In this document: positions 15,164 to 23,292 of the stretch, piece after piece | How the letters are laid out: the number at the start of each line of letters is the position of its first letter | Position numbering within the stretch: position 1 is the stretch's first letter | NCBI GenBank assembly: GCA_945878775.1 | Contig: CAMCUQ010000017.1 | Span: 1 to 35,813 of the forward strand | DNA: 35,813 nt | Origin: Chthonomonas calidirosea | GTDB taxonomy: Bacteria; Armatimonadota; Chthonomonadetes; Chthonomonadales; Chthonomonadaceae | Direction of reading: 5' to 3' | Notes under the pieces: model-generated | What the model was told of the DNA's origin: nothing | Databases searched by the model: none | Seen by the model: the letters and a program-made list of their open reading frames with translations, nothing else | Position numbers and translations under genes: made by a program

Positions 15164-16443
15164 AGTGGGTTCACGGGTGATCCGTTGTGGCGCACCTCCC
15201 AATGTAGGTGGGGACCTGTGGACATTCCTGTGGAGCCGACACGTGCGATCACGTCTCCTACTTTTACCACTTGTCCTGCCGAGACAGCAAGAGAAGAGCA
15301 GTGTCCATAGAGAGTGGTCACTCCCTTGCCATGATCAAGAATGACGGTGTTTCCATAGCCCTTGTAGTAGCCTGCCATCATCACCACACCTGTTCCTGCG
15401 GCGTGGATAGGTGTGCCGTGTGGAACCCCAAAATCGACTCCGGTGTGCTTTTTATTGCGGTGCAGAATGGGATGATACCGATACCCAAAGCCAGAGGTAA
15501 TACTGCCAGCTACGGGGCGACGGAAGCCTTGTGTCCAGACGGGCAGAGCCGTCTCTTCGGGTATCGCTTTCTCTTCTGGCGGAGGACGGTTCTCTCTTTT
15601 GGCACGGAGGGCAGCGGCACGCCTTGCCATCAATATCGCTTGCCGTTCGATCTCTCTACGGCGGCGCATTATGGCAGAGAGGTGACGAATACGGCTATTC
15701 ATCTCCTCGGCAGCCCCTTCTAACTCATCCAAGACCTCCTCTGCCTCGTGCCGTTTTGCCTGCACACCATGCAGAAGTTCCTGCTGTTCACTTCGGTCTG
15801 CGAGATACTGTTGTTTTTGCGACTCAAATTCGGAGGCAAGAGACTGTTGCGCCTGCTGTTGATGTTCGAGGCGTCTCTTGTCCTCTTGCATCTGGGCAAT
15901 GTCGCTTTTCACGCTTTCAATGAGGTCGGTATCACTCTGCACAATGTGGCGCACATAGTGGCTACGAGAGAGCATCTCATTGATGGAGCGGGATTGGAGG
16001 AGGACTTGGACATAGGTGGTTTGCCCACGCACATAGTTCTCCTGCAACCTTCGCGAGAGGAGTGAGCGACGGCGTTTCAGTCGGATTTCGGTTTCGCCAA
16101 TGCGCCCAAGAAGTTGGGTCTGATTCTCTGCAATATCGTGTAGTTTGGTCTGTACTGAATGAATGCGTGTCTTTGTTTTTGAGATGCGCTCTCCCAATGT
16201 CGCGAGTTGTGTCGCGTAGTTCTTCTCTTCATGCCGTTTTTGGTCGATAGTCTGCTTAACGGTGTTGATCTTCTTTTTTACACCCTGAAGCTGCTGCCCC
16301 ACTTTCCCAATCCGCTCGGAAGCCTGTTTTGCCTCTTGGGCAGAGATGCTATTGGTTGGCTTTTTGCGTTGGGCAAAGGCGGGAGAGGTGACAAAAAGCA
16401 CGCTGAAGGCTGTGCCTATGGAGAGCGCGACTCTTGCTTTCAT
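15160..16443 (-). CDS. EnvC-like murein hydrolase activator (coiled coil plus M23/LytM domain)
   Basis: The 427-residue product has a signal peptide (residues 1-24, ending SPAFA), a long coiled-coil region (about 35-290, rich in Gln, Glu, Lys and Arg) and a C-terminal LytM domain (about 305-427). The zinc-site motifs are present: H333-x3-D337 (HTGVDF) and H412-x-H414 (PHLHWE). In true EnvC the site is degenerate and the protein only activates amidases; here the ligands are intact, so it may cut peptidoglycan itself. It acts in the periplasm, probably in cell separation. It begins 3 bases after glyA and shares ATGA with the EamA gene. Confidence 0.92.
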   Translation of the reverse strand: MKARVALSIGTAFSVLFVTSPAFAQRKKPTNSISAQEAKQASERIGKVGQQLQGVKKKINTVKQTIDQKRHEEKNYATQLATLGERISKTKTRIHSVQTKLHDIAENQTQLLGRIGETEIRLKRRRSLLSRRLQENYVRGQTTYVQVLLQSRSINEMLSRSHYVRHIVQSDTDLIESVKSDIAQMQEDKRRLEHQQQAQQSLASEFESQKQQYLADRSEQQELLHGVQAKRHEAEEVLDELEGAAEEMNSRIRHLSAIMRRRREIERQAILMARRAAALRAKRENRPPPEEKAIPEETALPVWTQGFRRPVAGSITSGFGYRYHPILHRNKKHTGVDFGVPHGTPIHAAGTGVVMMAGYYKGYGNTVILDHGKGVTTLYGHCSSLAVSAGQVVKVGDVIARVGSTGMSTGPHLHWEVRHNGSPVNPL

Positions 16444-16446
16444 TCG

Positions 16447-17841
16447 TTAGAGGTCGATCCCCGGTACAGGAAACGCTCCGCTCGTGCAGAGGTCGGTGAC
16501 TTCATTACGTATTTTTTGTAGCACTGCCTCATCAAAGAGATACTCCTTACCCTCTTTATGGCACGCAGACGCCACGCGGTCCATCCAGTCTGCTATCAAG
16601 ATCATCTGCTCCTCTTTGAAGCCTCTGGAGGTGACTGCCGGGGTTCCAATGCGGAGTCCACTGGGGGAGAAGGGCTTGCGTGGGTCGTTGGGAACCGAGT
16701 TGAAGTTGGTCTCTATCCCCGCCTCATAGAGGGCTCTCGCAAAGGGCTTGCCCGGAATCTTGCGTGACTTCATCACATCAATAAGGATTAGGTGGTTGTC
16801 GGTTCCCCCTGTGACCAATGAGAAGCCTCGCTCTAAGAGAGCCTGTGCCAACGCCTTCGCATTTTTGACGATCTGCACCGCGTACTCTCGAAACTCTGCG
16901 GTCATCGCCTCTTTGAAACAGACGGCAAGCGCGGCAATCGTGTTGTTGTGGGGTCCCCCTTGCAAGGTAGGAAAGACCGCTTTATCGATTTTGTCTGGTA
17001 GTCTTTCGTCGGGATTGTCCTTCATGGGGCGATCTTTGCACAGAATGAAGCCTCCGCGTGGTCCCCGAATCGCTTTGTGGCTGGTGGAGGTGATCACATC
17101 GGCATAGGGAACAGGATCGGGGTGAATTTTACCAACTATCAACCCATTGATGTGGGCTATGTCCGCAATAAAGTAGGCTCCTACCTCGTCCGCTATCTCG
17201 CGGAACTTGGCAAAATCCCAGATGCGTGGATAGGCGGTTCCTCCTGCGACGATGACATTGGGACGCTCCCGCATTGCGATATTGCGGAGTTCCTCGTAGT
17301 CAAGCATGCCCGTTTCAGGGTCCATTCCCGTTACGCCTTGTGTTGCGTTGTAGCCATAGAAAATAGACTGGTAGAGCATGCCACTGAAGTTCACATTCCA
17401 ACCGTGGGTTAGGTGTCCTCCGCTCGGCAGATGCATTCCCATCACTTTGTCGCCGGGCTTCAGGAGGGCATAGTAGGCAGCCATGTTTGCAGGAGAGCCG
17501 CTATTGGGCTGGACATTGGCATGATCCGCTCCAAATAGCTTCTTGGCGCGTTCGCGGGCAAGCTCTTCGATCTGATCGACGAGTTCGTTGCCCTCATAGT
17601 AGCGTTTGCGGGGGTAGCCTTCGGAATACTTGTTGCAGAAGACCGTTGCCATCGCCTGCATGACCGCAGACGAGGTGTAGTTTTCGGAGGGGATAAGACG
17701 AATGAGACTTGCCTGACGGCGTGTCTCTTGCACCGTGAGCGCATACACATCGGGATCAACAGCGCGAATAGCCTCGTATTGAGAGGCGGTGGAGATAAAC
17801 GAAACCTCCTCCGACGGGGACAGAGAGTCTAGAATCGACAT
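16447..17841 (-). CDS. glyA: Serine hydroxymethyltransferase
   Basis: This PLP enzyme interconverts serine and glycine while charging tetrahydrofolate with a one-carbon unit. The 464-residue protein is longer than the usual 415-420 and belongs to a long form. The PLP lysine is K256 in STSHKAIRGPRGG, where most relatives have TTTHKTLRGPRGG. Other motifs are IPSENYTS, YSEGYPRKRYYEGNE, and DIAHINGLIVGKIHP. The C-terminus has TPAVTSRGF. It lies 81 bases after rsmB and 3 bases before the EnvC-like gene, so cotranscription is likely. Confidence 0.96.
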   Translation of the reverse strand: MSILDSLSPSEEVSFISTASQYEAIRAVDPDVYALTVQETRRQASLIRLIPSENYTSSAVMQAMATVFCNKYSEGYPRKRYYEGNELVDQIEELARERAKKLFGADHANVQPNSGSPANMAAYYALLKPGDKVMGMHLPSGGHLTHGWNVNFSGMLYQSIFYGYNATQGVTGMDPETGMLDYEELRNIAMRERPNVIVAGGTAYPRIWDFAKFREIADEVGAYFIADIAHINGLIVGKIHPDPVPYADVITSTSHKAIRGPRGGFILCKDRPMKDNPDERLPDKIDKAVFPTLQGGPHNNTIAALAVCFKEAMTAEFREYAVQIVKNAKALAQALLERGFSLVTGGTDNHLILIDVMKSRKIPGKPFARALYEAGIETNFNSVPNDPRKPFSPSGLRIGTPAVTSRGFKEEQMILIADWMDRVASACHKEGKEYLFDEAVLQKIRNEVTDLCTSGAFPVPGIDL

Positions 17842-17922
17842 CAGAAAAAAACTCCAATAAAGTAATAGGGGTACGTGCCTAAGATTCTACCACAAAGTGA
17901 GATCGATTCGGCGCGTGAAATA

Positions 17923-19170
17923 TCAGTCCACGCGCTTGCGGAGTCGCGCCATAAAGAAAGCGTCTAGCCCATGCTTGCTGGACCAACTTCGGAAATAGCC
18001 CCCCGAATCGAAGGCTTGAAAGGCGGCAGGCAGAGGCTCTTTTTCAAAGTTTGCGCCGGCTTCACTGTTCAAAAACGCCTCCACAACCTCTTCGTTTTGT
18101 GAACTCTCGAAAGCGCAAGTCACATAACAAAGCAAGCCACCGGGCTTTAAGGAGGGAGCTGACTGAGTGATTAACGCACTTTGTAACTCCACAAAGCGCG
18201 GTATGTTGACTTCACGCCATTTGGCATCTGGGTTTCTGCGAAGTGCGCCGGTTCCGGTGCAGGGTGCGTCGATAAATATACAGTCCACTTCCGAGGGGAG
18301 CGCGGGCACTGTTTTCTTCCAAAGCCCTCTCTCTTTGGTCTCAACGAGAATGGGAATAACCTGCTTTGCCTGTACCCGTTCGACCCGTTTTTCGAGGTCA
18401 TCTAGGCGGAGTTTGGAGCTATCGAGTGCGTAAAGAGTGCCTTGGTTTTGCATCATGGCACACAAGGTGAGGGTTTTTCCACCACCTCCCGCGCCCACTT
18501 CCAAGACCCGCTGACCTGGCTCTACCTCAGAGAGAAGAGCAACGAGTTGACTTGCCTCCTCTTGAATCTCGAAAAAGCCCTCTTCATAGCCGGGAAGGAG
18601 GTTCACGGGGCTTCGGTGTGATAACGTGATGCCCCAAGGAGAGTAGTGAGTTGGGGTCGCCTCCTCTAGTCGCTCCAGAAGGCTTTCTCTTGTCGTTTTG
18701 AGGGTGTTCACGCGCAGAGTGGTGGGAGCCTGCTGATTCAGTGCCTCTCCCTCTGCAATGGCATCTGCACCTAAAACGGTTTCGAGGTCCTGCGCCAAAT
18801 TGTCGGGGTAAGAGAGGCTGATGCGAAGGTAGCCAGAAGCATCTTCGCGCGTTGGCAACTGTGCCAGTGCGGCTTTCCACTCCTCTAAAGGCAAAAATGA
18901 GGTGTCTTCCTCGCTCTGTTCCATCGCGGTAATGCGAATCAGGTTCTCGGCGGTTGCGTCTCGCTTTAAGAGTGAGCAGAGGTGTTTCTGCCGTCTCAGC
19001 AAGCGAAGCGTTGTGAAGAGAACAGATTGAACCCAGCGACGTTCGCGAGAGTTGAGATAGCGTCGAGAGCGCACTTCGGCGTTCACGACTCGATCCAACG
19101 GTGTCTTTTCTTGCTCTTGTACCCAACGGGCATATATTTCAATGGCAGAATTCAGCGCACGCGGTGTCAT
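17923..19170 (-). CDS. rsmB: 16S rRNA m5C methyltransferase, RsmB type
   Basis: The start at 19170 (MTPRALNSAIEIYARW) has AGGAGGAAG 5 bases upstream; the frame continues to 19302 but the extra part crosses a promoter region. The 415-residue protein has a NusB-like RNA-binding N-domain (about 1-130) and a Rossmann methyltransferase domain. Motif I is VLEVGAGGGGKTLTLC. Both RNA-m5C cysteines are present: C304 in DAPCTGTGALRRNPDAKW and C352 in CYVTCAFESSQNEEVVEAF. RsmB methylates C967 of 16S rRNA in E. coli; substrate identity here rests on the NusB domain. It heads the glyA-EnvC-EamA group and is divergent from the beta-propeller gene. Confidence 0.9.
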   Translation of the reverse strand: MTPRALNSAIEIYARWVQEQEKTPLDRVVNAEVRSRRYLNSRERRWVQSVLFTTLRLLRRQKHLCSLLKRDATAENLIRITAMEQSEEDTSFLPLEEWKAALAQLPTREDASGYLRISLSYPDNLAQDLETVLGADAIAEGEALNQQAPTTLRVNTLKTTRESLLERLEEATPTHYSPWGITLSHRSPVNLLPGYEEGFFEIQEEASQLVALLSEVEPGQRVLEVGAGGGGKTLTLCAMMQNQGTLYALDSSKLRLDDLEKRVERVQAKQVIPILVETKERGLWKKTVPALPSEVDCIFIDAPCTGTGALRRNPDAKWREVNIPRFVELQSALITQSAPSLKPGGLLCYVTCAFESSQNEEVVEAFLNSEAGANFEKEPLPAAFQAFDSGGYFRSWSSKHGLDAFFMARLRKRVD

Positions 19171-19238
19171 AACTTCCTCCTGATCAAATGCGTTGGACAG
19201 GAGGAAAATGAACCTCTGTCCGTGAAGAGACTCTATTA

Positions 19239-19276
19239 TGCTACAATTTTCCCAGAGACTCCCCCATAATGGGGGA
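19239..19276 (+). promoter_or_regulatory. Extended -10 box and leader hairpin before the beta-propeller gene
   Basis: TG-C-TACAAT (TACAAT at 19242-19247) is an extended -10 with no good -35. Directly after it TCCCCC (19260-19265) and GGGGGA (19271-19276) form a perfect 6-bp hairpin around ATAAT, within the first 25 bases of the predicted transcript, where it could stabilise the RNA or serve as an operator. Confidence 0.45.
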
Positions 19277-19300
19277 AATAACCAAATTAAGGAGCAGAAC

Positions 19301-20242
19301 ATGCGCCGTGTTCTCTGTTTGTGTCTGTTGTTGTGTGTCTCCCTTTCTCTTTGCTATGCACAAGAGTCCCCTGTTTCCCATCGTGTCCTTGCCGCTGATA
19401 AAGGTAAAATCGCGATCTTAAACCAGAAAGGAGAGATCGAGTGGCAAATCGAGAATCCTTTTGTGGTACACGATATGCAGCTTTTGCCCAACAAGAATAT
19501 CCTCTTCCTAACGGATAGCGTCACGATTGTGGAGGTGAACGCCAAGAAAGAGATCGTTTGGAAACACGTTTCACACCAGAAAGAGGGATATTCGGGAGCC
19601 GTTGAGATACACGCCTTTCAGCGTCTGAAGGGTGGGGCTACGATGGTTGCGGAATCGGGGAATCAGCGCATTATTGAGGTGGACAAAGAGGATAGAATTA
19701 TTAAGCAGATTCCGTTGGTCTTAAACAATCCGAACTCTCACAGAGATACTCGCCGCGCCAGAAAACTGGATAACGGTCACTACCTCGTTTGCCATGAGGG
19801 CGACGGCATGGTGCGAGAGTACGATGATACGGGCAAAGTGGTCTGGTCTTATACGCTTGATCTCGCAGGGAGACAGCGAACCGAAGGACACGATGGACAC
19901 GGAGTCGAGGTCTTCAACGCGCTTCGACTACCCAATGGCAATACTCTCATTGGTGGGGGAAATAACAACCGAGTCTTTGAGGTGAACCCCGAAGGCAAAA
20001 CCGTTTGGAGCGTGGAGCATAACGAACTGCCGGGCATTCGTCTCTATTGGGTGACGGGCTTACAGGTATTGCCCAATGGGAATATCGTTATTGGAAACAC
20101 CCACGCAGGACCCGATAATCCACAATTGATTGAGATCACACGTGATAAGAAGGTTGTGTGGACATTCAAAAACTGGGAGGTCTTCGGTAATGACCTCTGT
20201 GCAGGGCTTGTGGTGGACGTGAAAGGGAAAATCTTGCGATAA
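19301..20242 (+). CDS. Secreted beta-propeller protein (PQQ/ASST-like repeats)
   Basis: The start at 19301 has AAGGAG 7 bases upstream, and MRRVLCLCLLLCVSLSLCYAQ is a good signal peptide. The 313-residue product has a series of propeller blades of the form NGE(I/V)xW...F..VxxLPNGN: KGEIEWQI, KKEIVWKH, TGKVVWSY, EGKTVWSV and KKVVWTF, with DMQLLPNKN, ALRLPNGNTLIGG and GLQVLPNGNIVIGN. This matches PQQ-like or arylsulfotransferase-like propellers, seen in many exported proteins of Planctomycetota and Armatimonadota. A ligand or enzyme activity cannot be assigned. The gene stands alone. Confidence 0.8.
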   Translation: MRRVLCLCLLLCVSLSLCYAQESPVSHRVLAADKGKIAILNQKGEIEWQIENPFVVHDMQLLPNKNILFLTDSVTIVEVNAKKEIVWKHVSHQKEGYSGAVEIHAFQRLKGGATMVAESGNQRIIEVDKEDRIIKQIPLVLNNPNSHRDTRRARKLDNGHYLVCHEGDGMVREYDDTGKVVWSYTLDLAGRQRTEGHDGHGVEVFNALRLPNGNTLIGGGNNNRVFEVNPEGKTVWSVEHNELPGIRLYWVTGLQVLPNGNIVIGNTHAGPDNPQLIEITRDKKVVWTFKNWEVFGNDLCAGLVVDVKGKILR

Positions 20243-20467
20243 CCGTGTGTAATGGCGACAGAGAGCACTGAATTCTCAATTAGAATCTGTCAAGGGCGTG
20301 AAACCACTGTTCAAAATGGGGAAGAACCTTTATAATGAGGTTTCTGTCATGAACGGCTTCCTGCTTTGCGGAGCCGAAGTGGTCTCTCGTTTTGCTTTTG
20401 AACAGAAAAGAACAAAGGTAACTCCTCAGTTTTAGCTCACTGAGAGTAACATCATTGCCTTCCAGAC

Positions 20468-20522
20468 AAGTCCTTCTCCCGAATCGGGAGATGGATGCCC
20501 GATGAGGGCAGGGTGAGGGCTG
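20468..20522. repeat. Dispersed palindromic repeat, single unit
   Basis: AAGTCCTTCTCCCGAATCGG, then GAGATGGATGCCC, then GGGCAGGGTGAGGGCTG is the reverse orientation of the unit at 10961-11015 and equals the right unit of 7777-7827. It lies in the 332-bp gap 20243-20574, which holds nothing else I can support. Confidence 0.65.
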
Positions 20523-20574
20523 GAACAGAGAGTAATGAAGCAGCGTCAGTGCCTGCTGTTGAGGATACGATTCC

Positions 20575-23274
20575 ATGCCGGCTCCTGTCTCCCCAAATCT
20601 GAATAAGGCTTCTACACCACCGCCACCTTCGCCCGCAGAACATATGGGTTCGTCGCCGCTAGCGAAGGTAGCGGTGGTGAGCCTTCTCTGTATGAACCTT
20701 TTTTGGATATGCTGGATGTTCTCTCTCGTTTGGAGTGGACGTCCCCTCTCTCTCCCCGCTCTGCTTATCCCTAGCACACTCTCCTTGCTTTGTGTAGCTG
20801 TCCTCGCGAACGGTATTTTCCGAATGCGCTTGAAAGATCACTCGCCCCTCCTTAACGAGCAACAGACACGCCTCAATGTAGCCTTTAAAGAGGCAGAGCA
20901 GCAGAACAAGGTACTAAAAGAGATGCAGGAGATGGCAAGGGTGGGATATTGGTTCTACGATCACCCCTCCGGCAAACTAGACTGGTCCCCAGAGACCTTT
21001 CAGATCATGGAACGGCGCGAAGCAGAAGGGGTACTTCAGAGTACAGAGTTCGTTTCCCGCCTGCGCCCAGAGGATCGTATCCGACTGCTTGAGTGTACCG
21101 AGAACATTCTTCTGAATGAAAAGCCTTATGAGCTGGAGTACCAACTCACTACCCCAACAGGCAAAATAAAATACTGTCGTGAGTTTGGTCGCCCTCATTA
21201 TGATGCTGCTGGAAAGCTCATAGGAATTTATGGGGCAGTGCAGGATGTCACGGAGCAGCGATTGGCGGAGACTGCCCTCCGAGAGAACGAGGAGCGGTGG
21301 CGCTGGATCGTGCAAGGAACACACGACGGTATTTGGGATTGGGACTTGGAAGCCAATTCTGCCTACTTCTCCCCACAGTGGAAGGCGTTGCTGGGCTATG
21401 AGGACAATGAACTGGACAACGTGCCTGCTACTTGGGAGAGGCTCGTACACCCCGACGATCTCGAACGCGCTGTACTGGCTAAGGAGGCACACCTTCACAA
21501 GGGGACGACCGCATACTCTTGTGAGTTTCGTATGCGACACAAAAGTGGCTCCCATTTGTGGATACTCGATAGGGGGATGGCGGTTCGCGATGAAGCGGGG
21601 CATCCCTATCGCATGGTGGGCGTTTATACCGATATTTCCGAGATGAAACAGACACAAGAAAAACTCGTAGAGGCGCAAAACGATTTAGAGCATCAGGTAG
21701 CAGAACGCACGAAAAGCGTTCAAGAGCGAGAGCATTTTCTGCATCTCCTCATAGAGAGCATTCCACTCTATCTCTTTTGGAAAGACCAAAGGGGAGCCTA
21801 CACAGGGTGCAATTCGAACTACCTGAAGGCACACTACTCCAATGCGAAGGAGGATTTCCTCGGCAAAACTGATGCAGAACTCTACGATACTGGTGAACAC
21901 GTTGAGGAGAGCCTTAGAACCGACCGCCTTGTGCTGGAAGAGGGGAAGCCTGTTCTACACCAGATTATTCCCTTCTCCGCACCTCATACCTATATCCAAT
22001 GGATTGACCTCAACAAAACCCCCGTTTTTGATGAAGAGGGGCGCGTGATAGGCTTATTGGGCTACTTTGAGGACATCACAAAACGGCTACTGGTTGAGAA
22101 ACAGATTCAAGAGCAACGCGCACTGCTCCAAAAAGTGATTGACACCGATCCCAACCTTATCTATGTGACCACCCAAGAGGGTATGTTCACACTGCTGAAT
22201 CTTGCTACCGCAGATTTCTTTGGCATTCCCTCCGAAGCCCTTTTGGGTATGAATGAGTCAGAACTACTCTCTGTAGAGCATGGGAATGATCCCTCCATAG
22301 CGGCACTTCGGATAGCCATGGAGACTCTACAAGAGACCTATATCCCTGAATGTAGGGTTGTGACTCCACTGGGCAAGGTGCGCTGGCTACAAATTATTAA
22401 GCGTCCTCTCCATGATGCCTCCGATGAGAAGCCCCAAGTGCTTGGTATCGCTACAGACATTACCGCACGCAAGCGCGTTGAGGAGGATTTGCTACGGGCG
22501 AAGGTTTCTGCAGAGGTGGCGAACCAAGCGAAGAGCCAGCTGATCTCCAGTATGAGCCATGAGCTGCGAACTCCGCTCAATGCCGTGCTTGGCTTCTCGG
22601 AACTTCTTGCGGATGAGGAGGTGGGCGTCCTTAACACACGCCAGCAACGCTATGCCGATAATATCCTCACCAGTGGGAAGCAGTTGCTTCGCTTGATCAA
22701 CGATGTGCTTGATCTCGCAAAGCTCGATGCGCGAAAATTGGAACTCGACTACAGTGTGTTTCGCCCAAAGGAGGCTATCGATAATGCTATCGCTTTGGTA
22801 AAACAGGCTTTGGTAGACAAGCATATCGCCTTTGAGGTGTTATATCAGGACGAAATTCCTCTGCTTTCTGCCGACCAACAGCGGTTTAAGCAGATTCTCT
22901 ATACCTTGCTTGGAAACGCTATCAAATTATCTAGCGAAAAGGGTAAGATCGAAGTTCTAGTCTCTTCTACACAAACAACCCAAGCCAATATCCACATGGC
23001 AATCAAGAACGATGGGATAGGAATCCGTCCTGAAGACCTTAAAAGGATTTTCTATGAGACAGAGCCACTAGAGCCGACCGAAAAGCATAAATACACGGGG
23101 ATTCGTATTGGGTTAGCACTCACCCGTCGCCTGACAGAAGCCCATGGTGGGCGCATCTGGGCAGAGAGCCACGGGACAGAAACGGGGAGCACGTTCCATG
23201 TGGAAATCCCGCTCAAAGGGTTCAGCTATCCCATTGAGGCGAACGATGATGTGGGAGGGTATCATGCCGTTTGA
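20575..23274 (+). CDS. Membrane histidine kinase with four PAS domains and altered ATP-binding motifs
   Basis: The 899-residue protein has two membrane helices (about 29-50 and 57-80), then four PAS/PAC modules: about 105-222 (ending GAVQDVTEQR), 235-350 (GVYTDISEMK), 385-500 (GYFEDITKR) and 515-635 (GIATDITARK). A HisKA domain follows with H662 in SSMSHELRTPLNAVLGFSELL and a HATPase domain with the N-box LLGNAIKLS. The G1 box reads N812-D-G-I-G-I where DxGxGI is usual, and the G2 box reads G842-I-R-I-G-L where GTGLGL is usual. ATP binding may be impaired. There is no receiver domain in the protein; the next gene (18 bases on) encodes a REC-HD-GYP protein that is the natural partner. Confidence 0.93.
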   Translation: MPAPVSPNLNKASTPPPPSPAEHMGSSPLAKVAVVSLLCMNLFWICWMFSLVWSGRPLSLPALLIPSTLSLLCVAVLANGIFRMRLKDHSPLLNEQQTRLNVAFKEAEQQNKVLKEMQEMARVGYWFYDHPSGKLDWSPETFQIMERREAEGVLQSTEFVSRLRPEDRIRLLECTENILLNEKPYELEYQLTTPTGKIKYCREFGRPHYDAAGKLIGIYGAVQDVTEQRLAETALRENEERWRWIVQGTHDGIWDWDLEANSAYFSPQWKALLGYEDNELDNVPATWERLVHPDDLERAVLAKEAHLHKGTTAYSCEFRMRHKSGSHLWILDRGMAVRDEAGHPYRMVGVYTDISEMKQTQEKLVEAQNDLEHQVAERTKSVQEREHFLHLLIESIPLYLFWKDQRGAYTGCNSNYLKAHYSNAKEDFLGKTDAELYDTGEHVEESLRTDRLVLEEGKPVLHQIIPFSAPHTYIQWIDLNKTPVFDEEGRVIGLLGYFEDITKRLLVEKQIQEQRALLQKVIDTDPNLIYVTTQEGMFTLLNLATADFFGIPSEALLGMNESELLSVEHGNDPSIAALRIAMETLQETYIPECRVVTPLGKVRWLQIIKRPLHDASDEKPQVLGIATDITARKRVEEDLLRAKVSAEVANQAKSQLISSMSHELRTPLNAVLGFSELLADEEVGVLNTRQQRYADNILTSGKQLLRLINDVLDLAKLDARKLELDYSVFRPKEAIDNAIALVKQALVDKHIAFEVLYQDEIPLLSADQQRFKQILYTLLGNAIKLSSEKGKIEVLVSSTQTTQANIHMAIKNDGIGIRPEDLKRIFYETEPLEPTEKHKYTGIRIGLALTRRLTEAHGGRIWAESHGTETGSTFHVEIPLKGFSYPIEANDDVGGYHAV

Positions 23275-23292
23275 GCCAGAAGAGAGAGAGGG

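Noticed and set aside
16447-17841. Glycine riboswitch upstream of glyA
   Set aside because: The gap before glyA is only 81 bases after rsmB, too short and without the expected paired structure.
20280-20777. A 165-codon open frame on the minus strand
   Set aside because: It crosses the dispersed repeat and the start of the kinase gene, and its translation is not protein-like.
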